64,000 nt of DNA from Sphingopyxis sp. JAI108. GTDB lineage: Bacteria > Pseudomonadota > Alphaproteobacteria > Sphingomonadales > Sphingomonadaceae. The notes below the pieces were generated by a model, which was given only the letters and a program-made list of their open reading frames with translations, was not told where the DNA came from and ran no database searches. Both the position numbers and the translations under genes were made by a program. This document shows positions 41,371 through 49,922 of this stretch, in pieces (positions within the stretch are counted from its first letter, which is position 1; each line of letters opens with the position of its first letter). The DNA lies in contig NZ_JACCCJ010000002.1 in assembly GCF_013410105.1 (NCBI RefSeq), forward strand, positions 704,001 through 768,000, written 5' to 3'.

Positions 41371-42231
41371 GTGACCGGACCCTATGTCCTGACCTTCAGC
41401 TGCGTCGACGCGGTGGGCATCGTCGCCGCGGTGACGGGGCTGCTTGCGACACGCGACGGATTCATTCTCGACAGCCAGCAATATGCCGACCTGGGTTCGG
41501 GGCGCTTTTTCATGCGCGTCGAGTTTCGCGGTGCGGGGTCGAACTTTCCCGTCGACCTGGCGGGCGTGCAGGCGGCCTTCGCGCCGATCGTCAGCCGCTT
41601 TGCGATGGAAGCGCGGATCAGCGACACCAGCGTCAAGCCACGCTTCGTCATCGCGGTGTCGCAGGGCAGCCACTGTCTCAACGATCTGCTGCATCGCTGG
41701 TCGACCGGCAATCTGGCGATCGACGTCGCCGGCGTGGTGTCGAACCACGAAGCGCAGCGGCGGCTTTCGGAATGGCATGGGGTGCCTTTTCATCACCTGC
41801 CCGTGAGCGATGCCAACCGCGCCGAACAGGAAGCGGCGATCCTGCAGATCATGGCCGAGGCGGGCGCGGAATATCTGGTGCTGGCGCGCTATATGCAGGT
41901 CTTGTCGGAGGATCTGTCGGCGAAGCTCGCGGGACGCTGCATCAACATCCACCACAGCTTCCTGCCGGGTTTCAAGGGCGCGAAACCCTATCATCGGGCG
42001 CACGAGCGCGGGGTGAAGCTGATCGGTGCGACCGCGCATTTCGTAACGAGCGACCTCGACGAGGGGCCGATTATCGAGCAGGCGGTCGAGCGCGTCGATC
42101 ATCGCGACGGTGTCGATGAGCTGATCCGCATCGGCCGCGACACCGAGGCGCAGGTGCTGGCGCGCGCGGTGCGCTGGGTCGCCGAGCAGCGCGTTTTGAT
42201 CGACGGCCGCAAGACGGTGGTTTTCCGGTGA
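41371..42231 (+). CDS. purU: formyltetrahydrofolate deformylase
   Basis: 286 residues from GTG 41371, chosen for GGGGAG upstream and because the ACT domain starts right after it (YVLTFSCVDAVGIVAAVTGL). The C-terminal formyltransferase-like domain shows FVIAVSQGSHCLNDLLHRW, VVSNHEAQR, INIHHSFLPGFKGAKPY and TAHFVTSDLDEGPIIEQ with the catalytic Asn/His/Asp set. It releases formate from 10-formyl-THF, which fits its place among formaldehyde-oxidation genes. A repeat element precedes it. Confidence 0.92.
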   Translation: MTGPYVLTFSCVDAVGIVAAVTGLLATRDGFILDSQQYADLGSGRFFMRVEFRGAGSNFPVDLAGVQAAFAPIVSRFAMEARISDTSVKPRFVIAVSQGSHCLNDLLHRWSTGNLAIDVAGVVSNHEAQRRLSEWHGVPFHHLPVSDANRAEQEAAILQIMAEAGAEYLVLARYMQVLSEDLSAKLAGRCINIHHSFLPGFKGAKPYHRAHERGVKLIGATAHFVTSDLDEGPIIEQAVERVDHRDGVDELIRIGRDTEAQVLARAVRWVAEQRVLIDGRKTVVFR

Positions 42232-42282
42232 CGCCGGGTATAGGTAGTGAATCGCAACGATAATCAGGAGGAGCGGAGAGCC

Positions 42283-42663
42283 ATGTACAGTCACAATATG
42301 GTCGGTGCGAACGACATCGAAGCGGCGCGAAAATTCTATGACGCGACCTTTCAGGCGATCGGCGGCAAGCCCGCGATCCAGGACGACAAGGGCCGGCTGA
42401 TCTATGTGCACAATGGCGGACTGTTCCTCGTCGGGCCTCCGATCGACGGCGAGCCGGCGACCGCAGGCAATGGCTGCACGATCGGCTTTGCGATGGAAGG
42501 GCCCGAGCAGGCCAAGGCGTGGCACGACGCGGGCGTCGCCAACGGCGGCACCGCGATCGAAGACCCACCGGGCGTGCGCGAAGGCGGGTTCGGCGCCATG
42601 TATCTCGCCTATCTTCGCGATCCCTCGGGTAACAAGCTCTGCGCGCTGCACCGCATCGTGTGA
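42283..42663 (+). CDS. VOC-family (glyoxalase-like) protein
   Basis: 126 residues from ATG 42283, with AGGAGGAG 11-18 nt upstream. One VOC module pair: YSHNMVGANDIEAARKFYDA, LFLVGPPIDGEPATAGNGCT, and YLAYLRDPSGNKLCALHRI. It follows purU by 51 nt and precedes the YbaK-like gene by 9 nt, so it is part of the formaldehyde cluster. It could act on a glutathione adduct, but no substrate is known. Confidence 0.8.
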   Translation: MYSHNMVGANDIEAARKFYDATFQAIGGKPAIQDDKGRLIYVHNGGLFLVGPPIDGEPATAGNGCTIGFAMEGPEQAKAWHDAGVANGGTAIEDPPGVREGGFGAMYLAYLRDPSGNKLCALHRIV

Positions 42664-42672
42664 GGTTCGATC

Positions 42673-43176
42673 ATGCGCGGCGAAGCGGGATTGCGAACGG
42701 ACCTGAAGGCACTTGCCATCCCCTTCGCCGAGCATGAGCATGATGCGGTGTTCACCGTTGCCGAAAGCGACGCGGTGCACGCCGCGATGCCGGGGGCGCA
42801 TACGAAAAATCTGTTCCTGAAGGATGCGGGCGGGGCATTTTGGCTCGTCACCGTGCCGTCGGATGCGCGCGTCGACCTGAAGGCGCTGCCCGCCGCGATC
42901 GGCAGCAAGCGCGTGAGCTTCGGCAAGGCTGGCGATATGGAGCGATTGCTGGGCATTTCGCCGGGGTCGGTGACGCCGCTCGCGGCGATCAATGCGCAGC
43001 CTGGGAGCGTTACCGTGGTGCTGGATGCGGCGCTGGCGACCGCGCCCGCCGTCAACGTCCACCCGCTCCGCAACACCGCGACGCTGGGGCTGTCGGGCGG
43101 ATCGATCCTCGACCTGCTGCGTCATTGGGGGCATGATCCGGTGACCGCACCCACCCCCGTTCAGGAAGCAGCATGA
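42673..43176 (+). CDS. prolyl-tRNA editing (YbaK/ProX-type) deacylase
   Basis: 167 residues. The YbaK/EbsC fold is visible: LAIPFAEHEHDAVFTVAES, HTKNLFLKDAGGAFWLV with the conserved Lys, SFGKAGDMERLLGISPGSV, and a C-terminal helix. The HTKNLFL motif marks the PrdX/ProXp-ala group, which deacylates mischarged Ala-tRNAPro in trans. Its role in a formaldehyde cluster is unclear. The stop overlaps fghA by 4 nt. Confidence 0.85.
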   Translation: MRGEAGLRTDLKALAIPFAEHEHDAVFTVAESDAVHAAMPGAHTKNLFLKDAGGAFWLVTVPSDARVDLKALPAAIGSKRVSFGKAGDMERLLGISPGSVTPLAAINAQPGSVTVVLDAALATAPAVNVHPLRNTATLGLSGGSILDLLRHWGHDPVTAPTPVQEAA

Positions 43177-44021
43177 TCCTCGAAACCATCTCCACCACCC
43201 GCAGCCATGGCGGCACGCAGGGCGTTTACAAGCACGCGAGCACGACCACCGGCACCGACATGACCTTTGCGGTCTTCGTTCCGGATCATGCCCACGGCGC
43301 CAAGTTGCCGGTACTCTGGTATCTGTCGGGGCTGACCTGCACCCACGCCAATGTGATGGAGAAGGGCGAATATCGCGCCGCCTGCGCCGAGCATGGCGTG
43401 ATCTTCATCGCGCCCGACACCAGCCCGCGCGGCGAGGATGTGCCCGACGATCCCGACGGGGCCTATGACTTCGGGATGGGCGCGGGCTTCTATGTCGATG
43501 CGACCGAGGAGCCGTGGGCGAAACATTACCGGATGCGCTCCTATGTCGAGGATGAGCTGCCCTCGCTGGTGCTGCGCAATTTCGCGAGCGCCGACCTGAC
43601 GCGGCAGGCGATCACGGGGCATTCGATGGGCGGGCACGGCGCGCTGACGATTGGCCTGCGCAATCAGGACCGCTTCCGCTCGGTCTCGGCCTTTTCGCCG
43701 ATCGTCGCGCCGTCGCAGTGCCCGTGGGGCCAGAAGGCGCTCGGCGGTTATGTTGGCGATGACCGCGAGGACTGGCACGCTTATGATGCGTGCGCGCTGC
43801 TCGATCAGGGGTTGCGCGTGCCCGACCTGCTCGTCGACCAAGGCGATGCCGACAATTTCCTGACCGAACAGCTCAAGACCGAATTGCTGGTCGAAGCGTG
43901 CGGGCGGGCAGGACAGAAGGCCGACATCCGCATGCAGCCGGGCTATGATCACAGCTATTATTTCATCTCGACCTTCATGGCCGAGCATGTCGCCTGGCAC
44001 GCGGAGCGGTTGAAGGCGTAA
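43173..44021 (+). CDS. fghA: S-formylglutathione hydrolase
   Basis: 282 residues. It hydrolyses S-formylglutathione to formate and glutathione, completing the pathway begun by frmA. Alpha/beta hydrolase (esterase D) features: LPVLWYLSGLTCTHANVMEK, ITGHSMGGHGALTIGLRN (nucleophile Ser in GHSMGG), DQGDADNFL with the acid, YDHSYYFISTFMAEH with the His. The start overlaps the YbaK-like stop (ATGA). Convergent with the quinone oxidoreductase gene. Confidence 0.94.
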   Translation: MILETISTTRSHGGTQGVYKHASTTTGTDMTFAVFVPDHAHGAKLPVLWYLSGLTCTHANVMEKGEYRAACAEHGVIFIAPDTSPRGEDVPDDPDGAYDFGMGAGFYVDATEEPWAKHYRMRSYVEDELPSLVLRNFASADLTRQAITGHSMGGHGALTIGLRNQDRFRSVSAFSPIVAPSQCPWGQKALGGYVGDDREDWHAYDACALLDQGLRVPDLLVDQGDADNFLTEQLKTELLVEACGRAGQKADIRMQPGYDHSYYFISTFMAEHVAWHAERLKA

Positions 44022-44082
44022 TTTCTCCCTCTCTTCGGGGCGGGGATGGGGGAAAAGCCTTTAGCGCCGCGAACCCTCCCCG

Positions 44083-44098
44083 CTCCCGCAAGCGGGAG
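44083..44098. terminator. CTCCCGC hairpin between convergent genes
   Basis: CTCCCGC pairs with GCGGGAG over AA, inside a longer C-rich/G-rich run. It sits between the stops of fghA and the quinone oxidoreductase gene and is a relative of the hairpin at 469-490. Confidence 0.5.
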
Positions 44099-44102
44099 GG
44101 GT

Positions 44103-45089
44103 TCAGGGGTGTTCGGGAATCAGCAGGCTCGATCCGGTCGTCCGCCCGGCTTCCAGATCGGCGTGCGCCCTTGCCGCATCTTCCAGCGAATAGCGCTGAC
44201 CGACAGTGATCCGCACCGCGCCGCCCTCGATCATTTCGAACACCCGGTCGGCGCCTGCCGCGCGTTCACCGGGCAGGTGATAATAATCGAACAGGGTCGG
44301 ACGCGTCACGAACTGCGAGCCATGCTGCGCGAGGATGCCGAGGTTGACGCCGGTGACGGGGCCGCCGGCGTTGCCATAGCTGACGATGAGCCCGCGGCGC
44401 GCGGTGGATTTGAGCGAGGTCGCCCAGGTCGCCATGCCGATGCCGTCGAAGGTGACGGGCACGCCCTGGCCGTCGGTGATTTCGCGGACATGCGCGGCAA
44501 CATCTTCGGCCTTGTAGCGGATGACATGATCGGCGCCCGCCTCGCGCGCGGCATGCTCCTTCGCTTCGGTGCTGACGGTGCCGATGACCGTGGCTCCGAT
44601 GGCCTTCAGCCATTGGACGAGGATCAGCCCGACGCCGCCGGCGGCGGCATGGACGAGCACCGTCGAACCCGCTTCGACCTTGGCACAGCGCTCGACGAGC
44701 ATCTCGACGGTGCAAGCCTTGAGCAGCGCGGCGGCGGCGGTTTCATCGTCGATGCCGGGCGGCAGCTTGAAAAGCGAGGATGCGGGGACGAGCCGCGCCG
44801 ACGCATAGGCGTTGCGCTGCGGGCCGAAGGTTGCGACCCGGTCGCCGGGCCGGATGCCGTGAACGTCGGCGCCGATTGCGATCGCCTCGCCCGCAGCCTC
44901 GACCCCGAGCCCGCCGGGAAGCTCGATCGGATAGGTGCCGTCGCGGTGATAGGTGTCGAGATAGTTGAGCCCGACCGCGGTTTGTCGCACGAGGACCTGA
45001 CCGGGGCCGGGTTCGCCGAGCGTGACCTCGCGCCAGTCGATGACCTCGGGCCCGCCCTGGCTTTCGATAAAGGCTTCGATCGCTTTCAT
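44103..45089 (-). CDS. NADPH:quinone oxidoreductase (QOR, MDR superfamily)
   Basis: 328 residues from ATG 45089. Medium-chain dehydrogenase without the structural-zinc Cys run: RQTAVGLNYLDTYHRDGTYP is typical of QOR, then PGGLGVEAAGEAIAIG, NADPH motif VLVHAAAGGVGLILVQW, and VIRYKAEDVAAHVREITDG. It reduces quinones by one or two electrons in the cytoplasm. Single gene between a repeat hairpin and fghA. Confidence 0.9.
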   Translation of the reverse strand: MKAIEAFIESQGGPEVIDWREVTLGEPGPGQVLVRQTAVGLNYLDTYHRDGTYPIELPGGLGVEAAGEAIAIGADVHGIRPGDRVATFGPQRNAYASARLVPASSLFKLPPGIDDETAAAALLKACTVEMLVERCAKVEAGSTVLVHAAAGGVGLILVQWLKAIGATVIGTVSTEAKEHAAREAGADHVIRYKAEDVAAHVREITDGQGVPVTFDGIGMATWATSLKSTARRGLIVSYGNAGGPVTGVNLGILAQHGSQFVTRPTLFDYYHLPGERAAGADRVFEMIEGGAVRITVGQRYSLEDAARAHADLEAGRTTGSSLLIPEHP

Positions 45090-45159
45090 CCGCCGCTCTC
45101 CTGCTGTCCGGTCCATCTGGTGGGCGAGGGAGGCGAGTGCAATAGCGGTGCGACAAAAG

Positions 45160-45181
45160 CCCCTCCCCATCAGGGGAGGGG
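45160..45181. terminator. CCCCTCCCC hairpin after DEAD-box gene
   Basis: CCCCTCCCC pairs with GGGGAGGGG over ATCA. It lies just downstream of the helicase stop (minus strand) and could end that transcript. The same core recurs at 469-565. Confidence 0.5.
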
Positions 45182-45188
45182 TTCGGTT

Positions 45189-47030
45189 TTACTTCGACGG
45201 GCGGCGCGGGCTGCGCTGACCGTAGGGCTTGGGCTTGTAGCGTTCGGTGTTGCTGCCCGGCGCGCGCGGACCGCGCGGTCCCGAGCGATCGCCGAACCCG
45301 CGATCGCCACCGGGCGCACGAGCGAAATTGCCGCGCGGCGCCCCATCACGCGGGGACTTGTCGCGGCGCGGCGGATAGGTCGGGCCGTCGGGGGCCGGCG
45401 TGATCGACACGCCGCTGTCGTCTTCACCATCCTGATTTGCGGTGCGCGTCACGGCCTCGGCGAAGCGGTCGGCGATCGCGCGCGGGATGTTGAACATCGT
45501 TTCCTTGGGGCCGATGCGGATCGCGCCGATTTCGTTCTTGCTCACATGGCCGCGGCGGCAGAGCAGGGGCAGGATCCAGCGCGGATCGGCATTCTGGTGG
45601 CGGCCGATGTTGAGGCGGAACCAGACGGCGTCCTCGAACCCCTCGCGGCGATCGCCGCCACGTTCGGGGCGCTCGAAACGCTCGCCGCGCTCGGGACGGC
45701 CGGCGGCGTCGCGGCCGCGCGGGCCGTTGTCGAGCAGATCCTCGGGCGGCGGCATCAGCGCGCGGTGCGAGCGGACGAGCGAGGCGGCGATATCCTCGGG
45801 CGTGCGCTCGGCCATCAGGCGCTGCGCGAGTTCGAGATCCTCGGGTTCATGCTCTTGCGGCGTGAGCAATTTCTCCATCAACCGTTCCTGGTCGCGCGCG
45901 CGCACATCGGCGGCGGTCGGTGCGTCCATCCACTCGGCCTCGATTCGCGCGCCGCGCAGCATGCCGTCGACGCGGCGGCGGCGCGGATAGGGGACGATGA
46001 TGACCGCGGTGCCCTTTTTGCCGGCGCGGCCGGTGCGGCCCGAACGGTGCTGGAGCGCTTCGGCGTCGCGCGGGATTTCGACGTGGATGACGAGGCTGAG
46101 CGTCGGCAGGTCGATGCCGCGCGCGGCGACGTCGGTCGCGACGCAGACCTTGGCGCGACGGTCGCGAAGCGCTTGCAGCGCCTGATTGCGCTCGTTCTGG
46201 CTATGCTCGCCCGACAGCGCGACGGCGGCAAAGCCTCGCTCGACAAGGCTGGCATGAAGGCGGCGGACGTTGTCGCGCGTCGCGCAGAACAGCATAGCGG
46301 TCTCGGCATCGTGCAGGCGGAGCAGGTTGACGACCGCGCCTTCGATGTCGGCGGGGGCGACGGTCACCGCCTGATAGGCGATGTCGCCATGGCCGCGGTC
46401 TTCGCCGACGGTCGAGATACGCAGTGCGTCTTGCTGGTAACGCTTGGCAAGCTGGACGATCGGCTTGGGGAGCGTCGCCGAGAACAGCAAAGTGCGGCGC
46501 GTCGCGGGGGTGCCGTCGAGGATTTCCTCCAGATCGTCGCGAAAGCCCATGTCGAGCATTTCATCGGCTTCGTCGAGCACGGCGACGCGCAGCGCGCTGA
46601 GGTCGAGCGCCCCGCGTTCGAGATGGTCGCGCAGGCGGCCGGGGGTGCCGACGACGATCTGCACACCCTGACCCAAGGCGCGGCGTTCCTTGCTCGCGTC
46701 CATGCCGCCGACGCAGGTTGCGATGCGCGCGCCGGCCTTGCCGTAAAGCCAGGCGAGTTCGCGGCTGACCTGCAGAGCGAGTTCGCGCGTCGGCGCGACG
46801 ATGAGCGCCAGCGGCGAGGTTGCGAAGGGCAGGCGGCCGTCTTCGAGCAGTTCGTCGGCCATCGCGAGACCGAAGGCGACGGTCTTGCCCGAGCCGGTCT
46901 GGGCGGAGACGAGGAGGTCGCGGCCCTTGGCTTCGTCTTGCGTGACCTGCGTCTGGACGGGGGTGAGCGCTTCATAGCCGCGCGCGGTGAGGGCGTCCGC
47001 AAGGACGGGCGAAAGTTGTTCGAAAGGCAT
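45189..47030 (-). CDS. DEAD-box ATP-dependent RNA helicase (DbpA/CsdA-like)
   Basis: 613 residues. Helicase motifs are all present: Q motif (YEALTPVQTQ), SAQTGSGKT, APTRELALQ, DEADEMLDMGF, FSATLP, ATDVAARGID and HRSGRTGRAGKKG. After the core (~residue 380), a linker leads to a DbpA-type RNA-binding domain (VWFRLNIGRHQNADPRWILP onward). The tail after ~535 is Arg/Gly/Pro-rich and disordered. Such proteins act in ribosome assembly or RNA decay; which one is not clear. Confidence 0.92.
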   Translation of the reverse strand: MPFEQLSPVLADALTARGYEALTPVQTQVTQDEAKGRDLLVSAQTGSGKTVAFGLAMADELLEDGRLPFATSPLALIVAPTRELALQVSRELAWLYGKAGARIATCVGGMDASKERRALGQGVQIVVGTPGRLRDHLERGALDLSALRVAVLDEADEMLDMGFRDDLEEILDGTPATRRTLLFSATLPKPIVQLAKRYQQDALRISTVGEDRGHGDIAYQAVTVAPADIEGAVVNLLRLHDAETAMLFCATRDNVRRLHASLVERGFAAVALSGEHSQNERNQALQALRDRRAKVCVATDVAARGIDLPTLSLVIHVEIPRDAEALQHRSGRTGRAGKKGTAVIIVPYPRRRRVDGMLRGARIEAEWMDAPTAADVRARDQERLMEKLLTPQEHEPEDLELAQRLMAERTPEDIAASLVRSHRALMPPPEDLLDNGPRGRDAAGRPERGERFERPERGGDRREGFEDAVWFRLNIGRHQNADPRWILPLLCRRGHVSKNEIGAIRIGPKETMFNIPRAIADRFAEAVTRTANQDGEDDSGVSITPAPDGPTYPPRRDKSPRDGAPRGNFARAPGGDRGFGDRSGPRGPRAPGSNTERYKPKPYGQRSPRRPSK

Positions 47031-47080
47031 GTTGTTCTTCTTATCCTGAGCAGCAAAGGCGCCGCGGTTGTGTCTTCGCT

Positions 47081-47157
47081 GCCCCGGCCTTGCCCCGGGG
47101 TCTGTCGCCCGGGATCGAAAATTGGGTCATGGATGCCGAAGCGCGTCCGGCATGACG
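47081..47157. repeat. partial intergenic repeat hairpins
   Basis: A CCCCGG/CCGGGG hairpin (47082-47100) and an ATGCCG/CGGCAT-type hairpin (47132-47152) followed by GACGAAG resemble broken copies of the GC-rich repeats seen at 39641 and 40017. They fill the spacer between the helicase start and the flavoprotein stop. Confidence 0.4.
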
Positions 47158-47177
47158 AAGAATTATGTGGGTTTTTC

Positions 47178-48350
47178 CTAAAGGGCCTGGCCCGCCGCGT
47201 GCCCGCTGGCCCAAGCCCATTGAAAATTATAGCCGCCCAGCCACCCGGTGACATCCACGGCTTCGCCGACCGCATACAGCCCCGGCACGCTTTTGGCCAT
47301 CATTGTTTGCGAGGACAGGTTCGCGGTCGAAATTCCGCCGACGGTGACCTCGGCCTTGGCGAAGCCTTCGGTGCCGTTGGGGTGGAAAGGCCAGCGCTTG
47401 AGGCGCGCTTCGGCGTCGGCAAGCTTGCGATCGGTCAACGCGCCGAGTTCGCCGGGAAGCGCGAGGCGTTCGGCGAGCGTCTGCGCGAGGCGGTCGGGAA
47501 GGGCGAGCGCCGAAGCGAGCGTCGCGCGCGGGCGCACGCGCTTGGTTTCGATGAGCCAGCCCGGCCCGGCGTCGGGGAGGAAGTCGATCGTCACCGGCTC
47601 GCCGTGCCGCCAGTAGCTGCTGACCTGGAGGATCGCAGGTCCCGACAGACCCTTGTGCGTGAAAAGCGCGGCTTCGCGGAACGCCGCCTTGCCTGCGCGC
47701 GCTTCAACGGGGGTCGCGACGCCCGAGAGGTCACGGAACAGCACATCGTTGCCGCCAAGCGTCAGCGGGACGAGCGCGGGGCGCGGCTCGACGACCTTGA
47801 GGCCGAACTGGCGGGCGAGGTCGTAAGCGAAACCGGACGCGCCCATCTTCGGGATGGACGGCCCGCCGGTCGCGATGACGAGGTTGGCGGCGGTGAAGGG
47901 CTGGTCGCCGAAAATCACCCGGAATTTGCCATCCGCATGTGTCACTTCGCGAACCGGCTGGTCGCAGCGGACCTCGACCCCGCCCTTCGCGCATTCGTCG
48001 AGCAGCATCGCGACGACCTGTTTGGCCGAGCCGTCGCAGAAGAGCTGCCCGAGCGTCTTTTCATGGTGCGCGATGCCATGGCGATCGACGAGCGCGATGA
48101 AGTCGGCGGGGGTGTAGCGCGCGAGCGCCGACTTCGCGAAATGCGGGTTCGCCGAGATATAGCGGTCGGGGACGGTGTGGATATTGGTGAAGTTGCAGCG
48201 CCCGCCGCCCGAGATCAGGATTTTCTTCCCCACCTGATCAGCGTGGTCGAGCAGCAGGACGCGCCGCCCCCTTTGCCCCGCGACCGCGGCGCACATCAGC
48301 CCGGCCGCGCCGGCACCCAGCACGATGGCGTCATAATCGGGGGCGGTCAT
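47178..48350 (-). CDS. HI0933/YhiN-family flavoprotein
   Basis: 390 residues from ATG 48350. FAD motif DAIVLGAGAAGLMCAAVAG, then KKILISGGGRCNFTN, the family signature. C-terminal GGISTANLSSQTMMAKSVPG and GEAVDVTGWLGGYNFQWAW also match the BaiN-like group. BaiN reduces bile-acid intermediates in gut bacteria; most relatives, this one included, have no known substrate. It follows the SANT-like gene by 7 nt and the Gre-like gene, all one operon. Confidence 0.86.
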   Translation of the reverse strand: MTAPDYDAIVLGAGAAGLMCAAVAGQRGRRVLLLDHADQVGKKILISGGGRCNFTNIHTVPDRYISANPHFAKSALARYTPADFIALVDRHGIAHHEKTLGQLFCDGSAKQVVAMLLDECAKGGVEVRCDQPVREVTHADGKFRVIFGDQPFTAANLVIATGGPSIPKMGASGFAYDLARQFGLKVVEPRPALVPLTLGGNDVLFRDLSGVATPVEARAGKAAFREAALFTHKGLSGPAILQVSSYWRHGEPVTIDFLPDAGPGWLIETKRVRPRATLASALALPDRLAQTLAERLALPGELGALTDRKLADAEARLKRWPFHPNGTEGFAKAEVTVGGISTANLSSQTMMAKSVPGLYAVGEAVDVTGWLGGYNFQWAWASGHAAGQAL

Positions 48351-48357
48351 GGATGCG

Positions 48358-48537
48358 TCAGTGCAGCTTTGCGATCGACAGGCCATCGGCCTTGGCGCGT
48401 GTCTTCACCGATTCCTCGCTGCGCGTCAGCGCCTTGGCGATGGCTTTCAATGCCATGCCCTTTTTCGCAAGCGTGTGGAGCTTGTCGATCTCGGCCGCGG
48501 TCCACGGCTGTTTGTGGCGTTCGAACCTGTCTTTCAT
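48358..48537 (-). CDS. 59-residue SANT/Myb-like DNA-binding protein
   Basis: The frame from ATG 48537 to TGA 48358 encodes a small basic protein. After MKDRFERHKQPWTAAEIDKL it continues with LAKKGMALKAIAKALTRSEE and SVKTRAKADGL, the three-helix pattern of SANT/Myb-like or SWIRM-type helix-turn-helix domains (conserved Trp, then the alternating helix, then the recognition helix). Its start overlaps the Gre-like stop by 4 nt (ATGA) and it ends 7 nt before the flavoprotein start, which strongly supports translation. Its targets are unknown. Confidence 0.7.
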   Translation of the reverse strand: MKDRFERHKQPWTAAEIDKLHTLAKKGMALKAIAKALTRSEESVKTRAKADGLSIAKLH

Positions 48538-49010
48538 GCCAAGACCTCCGGATCGGCGGTGGCGGCAAGGATTTCGATGGCGTCCTCACGTCCCTGAAAT
48601 GCGACCATGTCGCCCGCCTCGGCGCCCATCAAGGCGCGGCCGAGCGGCGAGGTGAAGGCGATGCGGCCCGCTGCGGGGTCGGCCTCGTCATGGCCGACGA
48701 TCGTGACGACCCGCTCGGAGCCGCCCAACGCATAGCGCACGCGGCTGCCGATGCCGACGACATCGTCGCCGGGGAGCGCCTGCACGTCGGCGGTCGCCTG
48801 ACGCGTATGGAGGTAGCGAAGTCGGCGCTGGAGCTTTTTGCGCGCGTCGCCGTCGGTTTCGGCGGCGATTGCGGTGTTGAGACGCGCAACCTCTTCGCCG
48901 ATCAGACGGAGGCCGCGTGGCGTTACGAGATTGGGGCCGACAGGAATCGGCCACTCGAACTCGGGTTCTTTATGTTCGTCGTCGCTCTCGCGGCGAAAGG
49001 CTACGCTCAT
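48534..49010 (-). CDS. GreA/GreB-family transcription factor with shortened coiled coil
   Basis: 158 residues from ATG 49010. N-terminal part VTPRGLRLIGEEVARLN, then a coiled-coil-like segment (ARKKLQRRLRYLHTRQATAD), then the C-terminal FKBP-like domain typical of Gre/Rnk proteins (VGIGSRVRYALGGSERVVTI, IAFTSPLGRALMGAEAGD). The GDxxENAEY-type tip of GreA, with the two acids needed for RNA cleavage, is not recognisable, so it may bind RNA polymerase without Gre-type cleavage. First gene of the operon with the SANT-like and flavoprotein genes. Confidence 0.78.
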   Translation of the reverse strand: MSVAFRRESDDEHKEPEFEWPIPVGPNLVTPRGLRLIGEEVARLNTAIAAETDGDARKKLQRRLRYLHTRQATADVQALPGDDVVGIGSRVRYALGGSERVVTIVGHDEADPAAGRIAFTSPLGRALMGAEAGDMVAFQGREDAIEILAATADPEVLA

Positions 49011-49129
49011 CGTCTCTTTCCTGAAGGATGCGCGCCTTTGCGCCACGAAGGTGGCGACAAGATGGCGGCTTGCGCTGGACAGCGGTGGCAAGCGTGTGTT
49101 ACGTAAGCAATACACAAAGGAGATTCTCG

Positions 49130-49879
49130 ATGCGTAACTGGACGATGGCGGTTCTGCCGCTGGCTCTCGCGATGACCGTTACGGCGTGCAGCGCCGAGGT
49201 GACGAGCGACGGCAAGGGCGGCACGCGCACGGTCGATGCGGGACCGGCGACGACGCAGGCCTATGACCTCACGGGCTTCACCGGCGTCAAGGTCGCGGGT
49301 CCCGACGATGTGACGATCCGCCGCGGCGACGCTTTCTCGATCACCGCCAAGGGGCCGAAGGCGGTGATCGACGAGCTGGAAATCGAACTCGACGGCGACA
49401 TGCTGTCGATCGGACGCAAGAATTCGGGTTTCAGCTTCAGCGGCGACGACGATGATGTCGAGATCGCGATCACCATGCCGGCGCTCCGCGCCGTGCGCCT
49501 GACCGGATCGGGCGAGATCGACGCCGATGCGGTTGATGGCGACGCGGCCGAGGCGGTCGTGACCGGATCGGGCGACCTCAAGGTCGGCGCGCTGAACGGC
49601 AAGAGCGCCAAGATCACGATATCGGGATCGGGCGATATCGAGGTCGGTGGCGGAACGATCGGGTCGGGTAATTTCGACGTGACCGGATCGGGCAGCATCG
49701 CGGCGGGCGGGCTCGCCGCGACGACGCTCGACGTGTCGATCACCGGATCGGGCGACGTCGATGCGAAAGCGAGCAGCAGCGCCGACATTTCGATCCTGGG
49801 GTCGGGCGACGCGACGATCGGCGGCGGCGGCAAATGTTCGACGCGCACGATGGGGTCGGGCACCGCGACCTGCAACTGA
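49130..49879 (+). CDS. GIN-domain (DUF2807) lipoprotein with 20-residue repeats
   Basis: 249 residues. AAAGGAG lies upstream of ATG 49130. Lipoprotein signal: MRNWTMAVLPLALAMTVTAC (lipobox VTAC). The mature domain has head-GIN features (FTGVKVAGPDDVTIRRGD) then a right-handed beta-helix of GSG turns at a regular 20 residues (TGSGEIDADAV, TGSGDLKVGAL, SGSGDIEVGGG, TGSGSIAAGGL, TGSGDVDAKAS), visible as a 60-nt DNA period. Two Cys near the end may clip the last turn. Cell-envelope protein of unknown role. A paralogue follows 43 nt downstream. Confidence 0.83.
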   Translation: MRNWTMAVLPLALAMTVTACSAEVTSDGKGGTRTVDAGPATTQAYDLTGFTGVKVAGPDDVTIRRGDAFSITAKGPKAVIDELEIELDGDMLSIGRKNSGFSFSGDDDDVEIAITMPALRAVRLTGSGEIDADAVDGDAAEAVVTGSGDLKVGALNGKSAKITISGSGDIEVGGGTIGSGNFDVTGSGSIAAGGLAATTLDVSITGSGDVDAKASSSADISILGSGDATIGGGGKCSTRTMGSGTATCN

Positions 49880-49922
49880 GGCGCCTATGGTGCTGCCGGC
49901 CCGAAAAGGTTAGGGGAGCACC

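Noticed and set aside
44046..49106. A 1686-codon open frame on the plus strand
   Set aside because: It is antisense to the quinone oxidoreductase, DEAD-box helicase, flavoprotein and Gre-like genes, all with clear motifs. Its translation is Arg/Asp/Ala-rich low-complexity sequence, typical of shadow frames in GC-rich DNA.
49499..49865. CRISPR-like array (regular 60-nt repeats)
   Set aside because: The period is inside a coding frame and encodes 20-residue beta-helix turns; the spacers are also coding and there are no cas genes.
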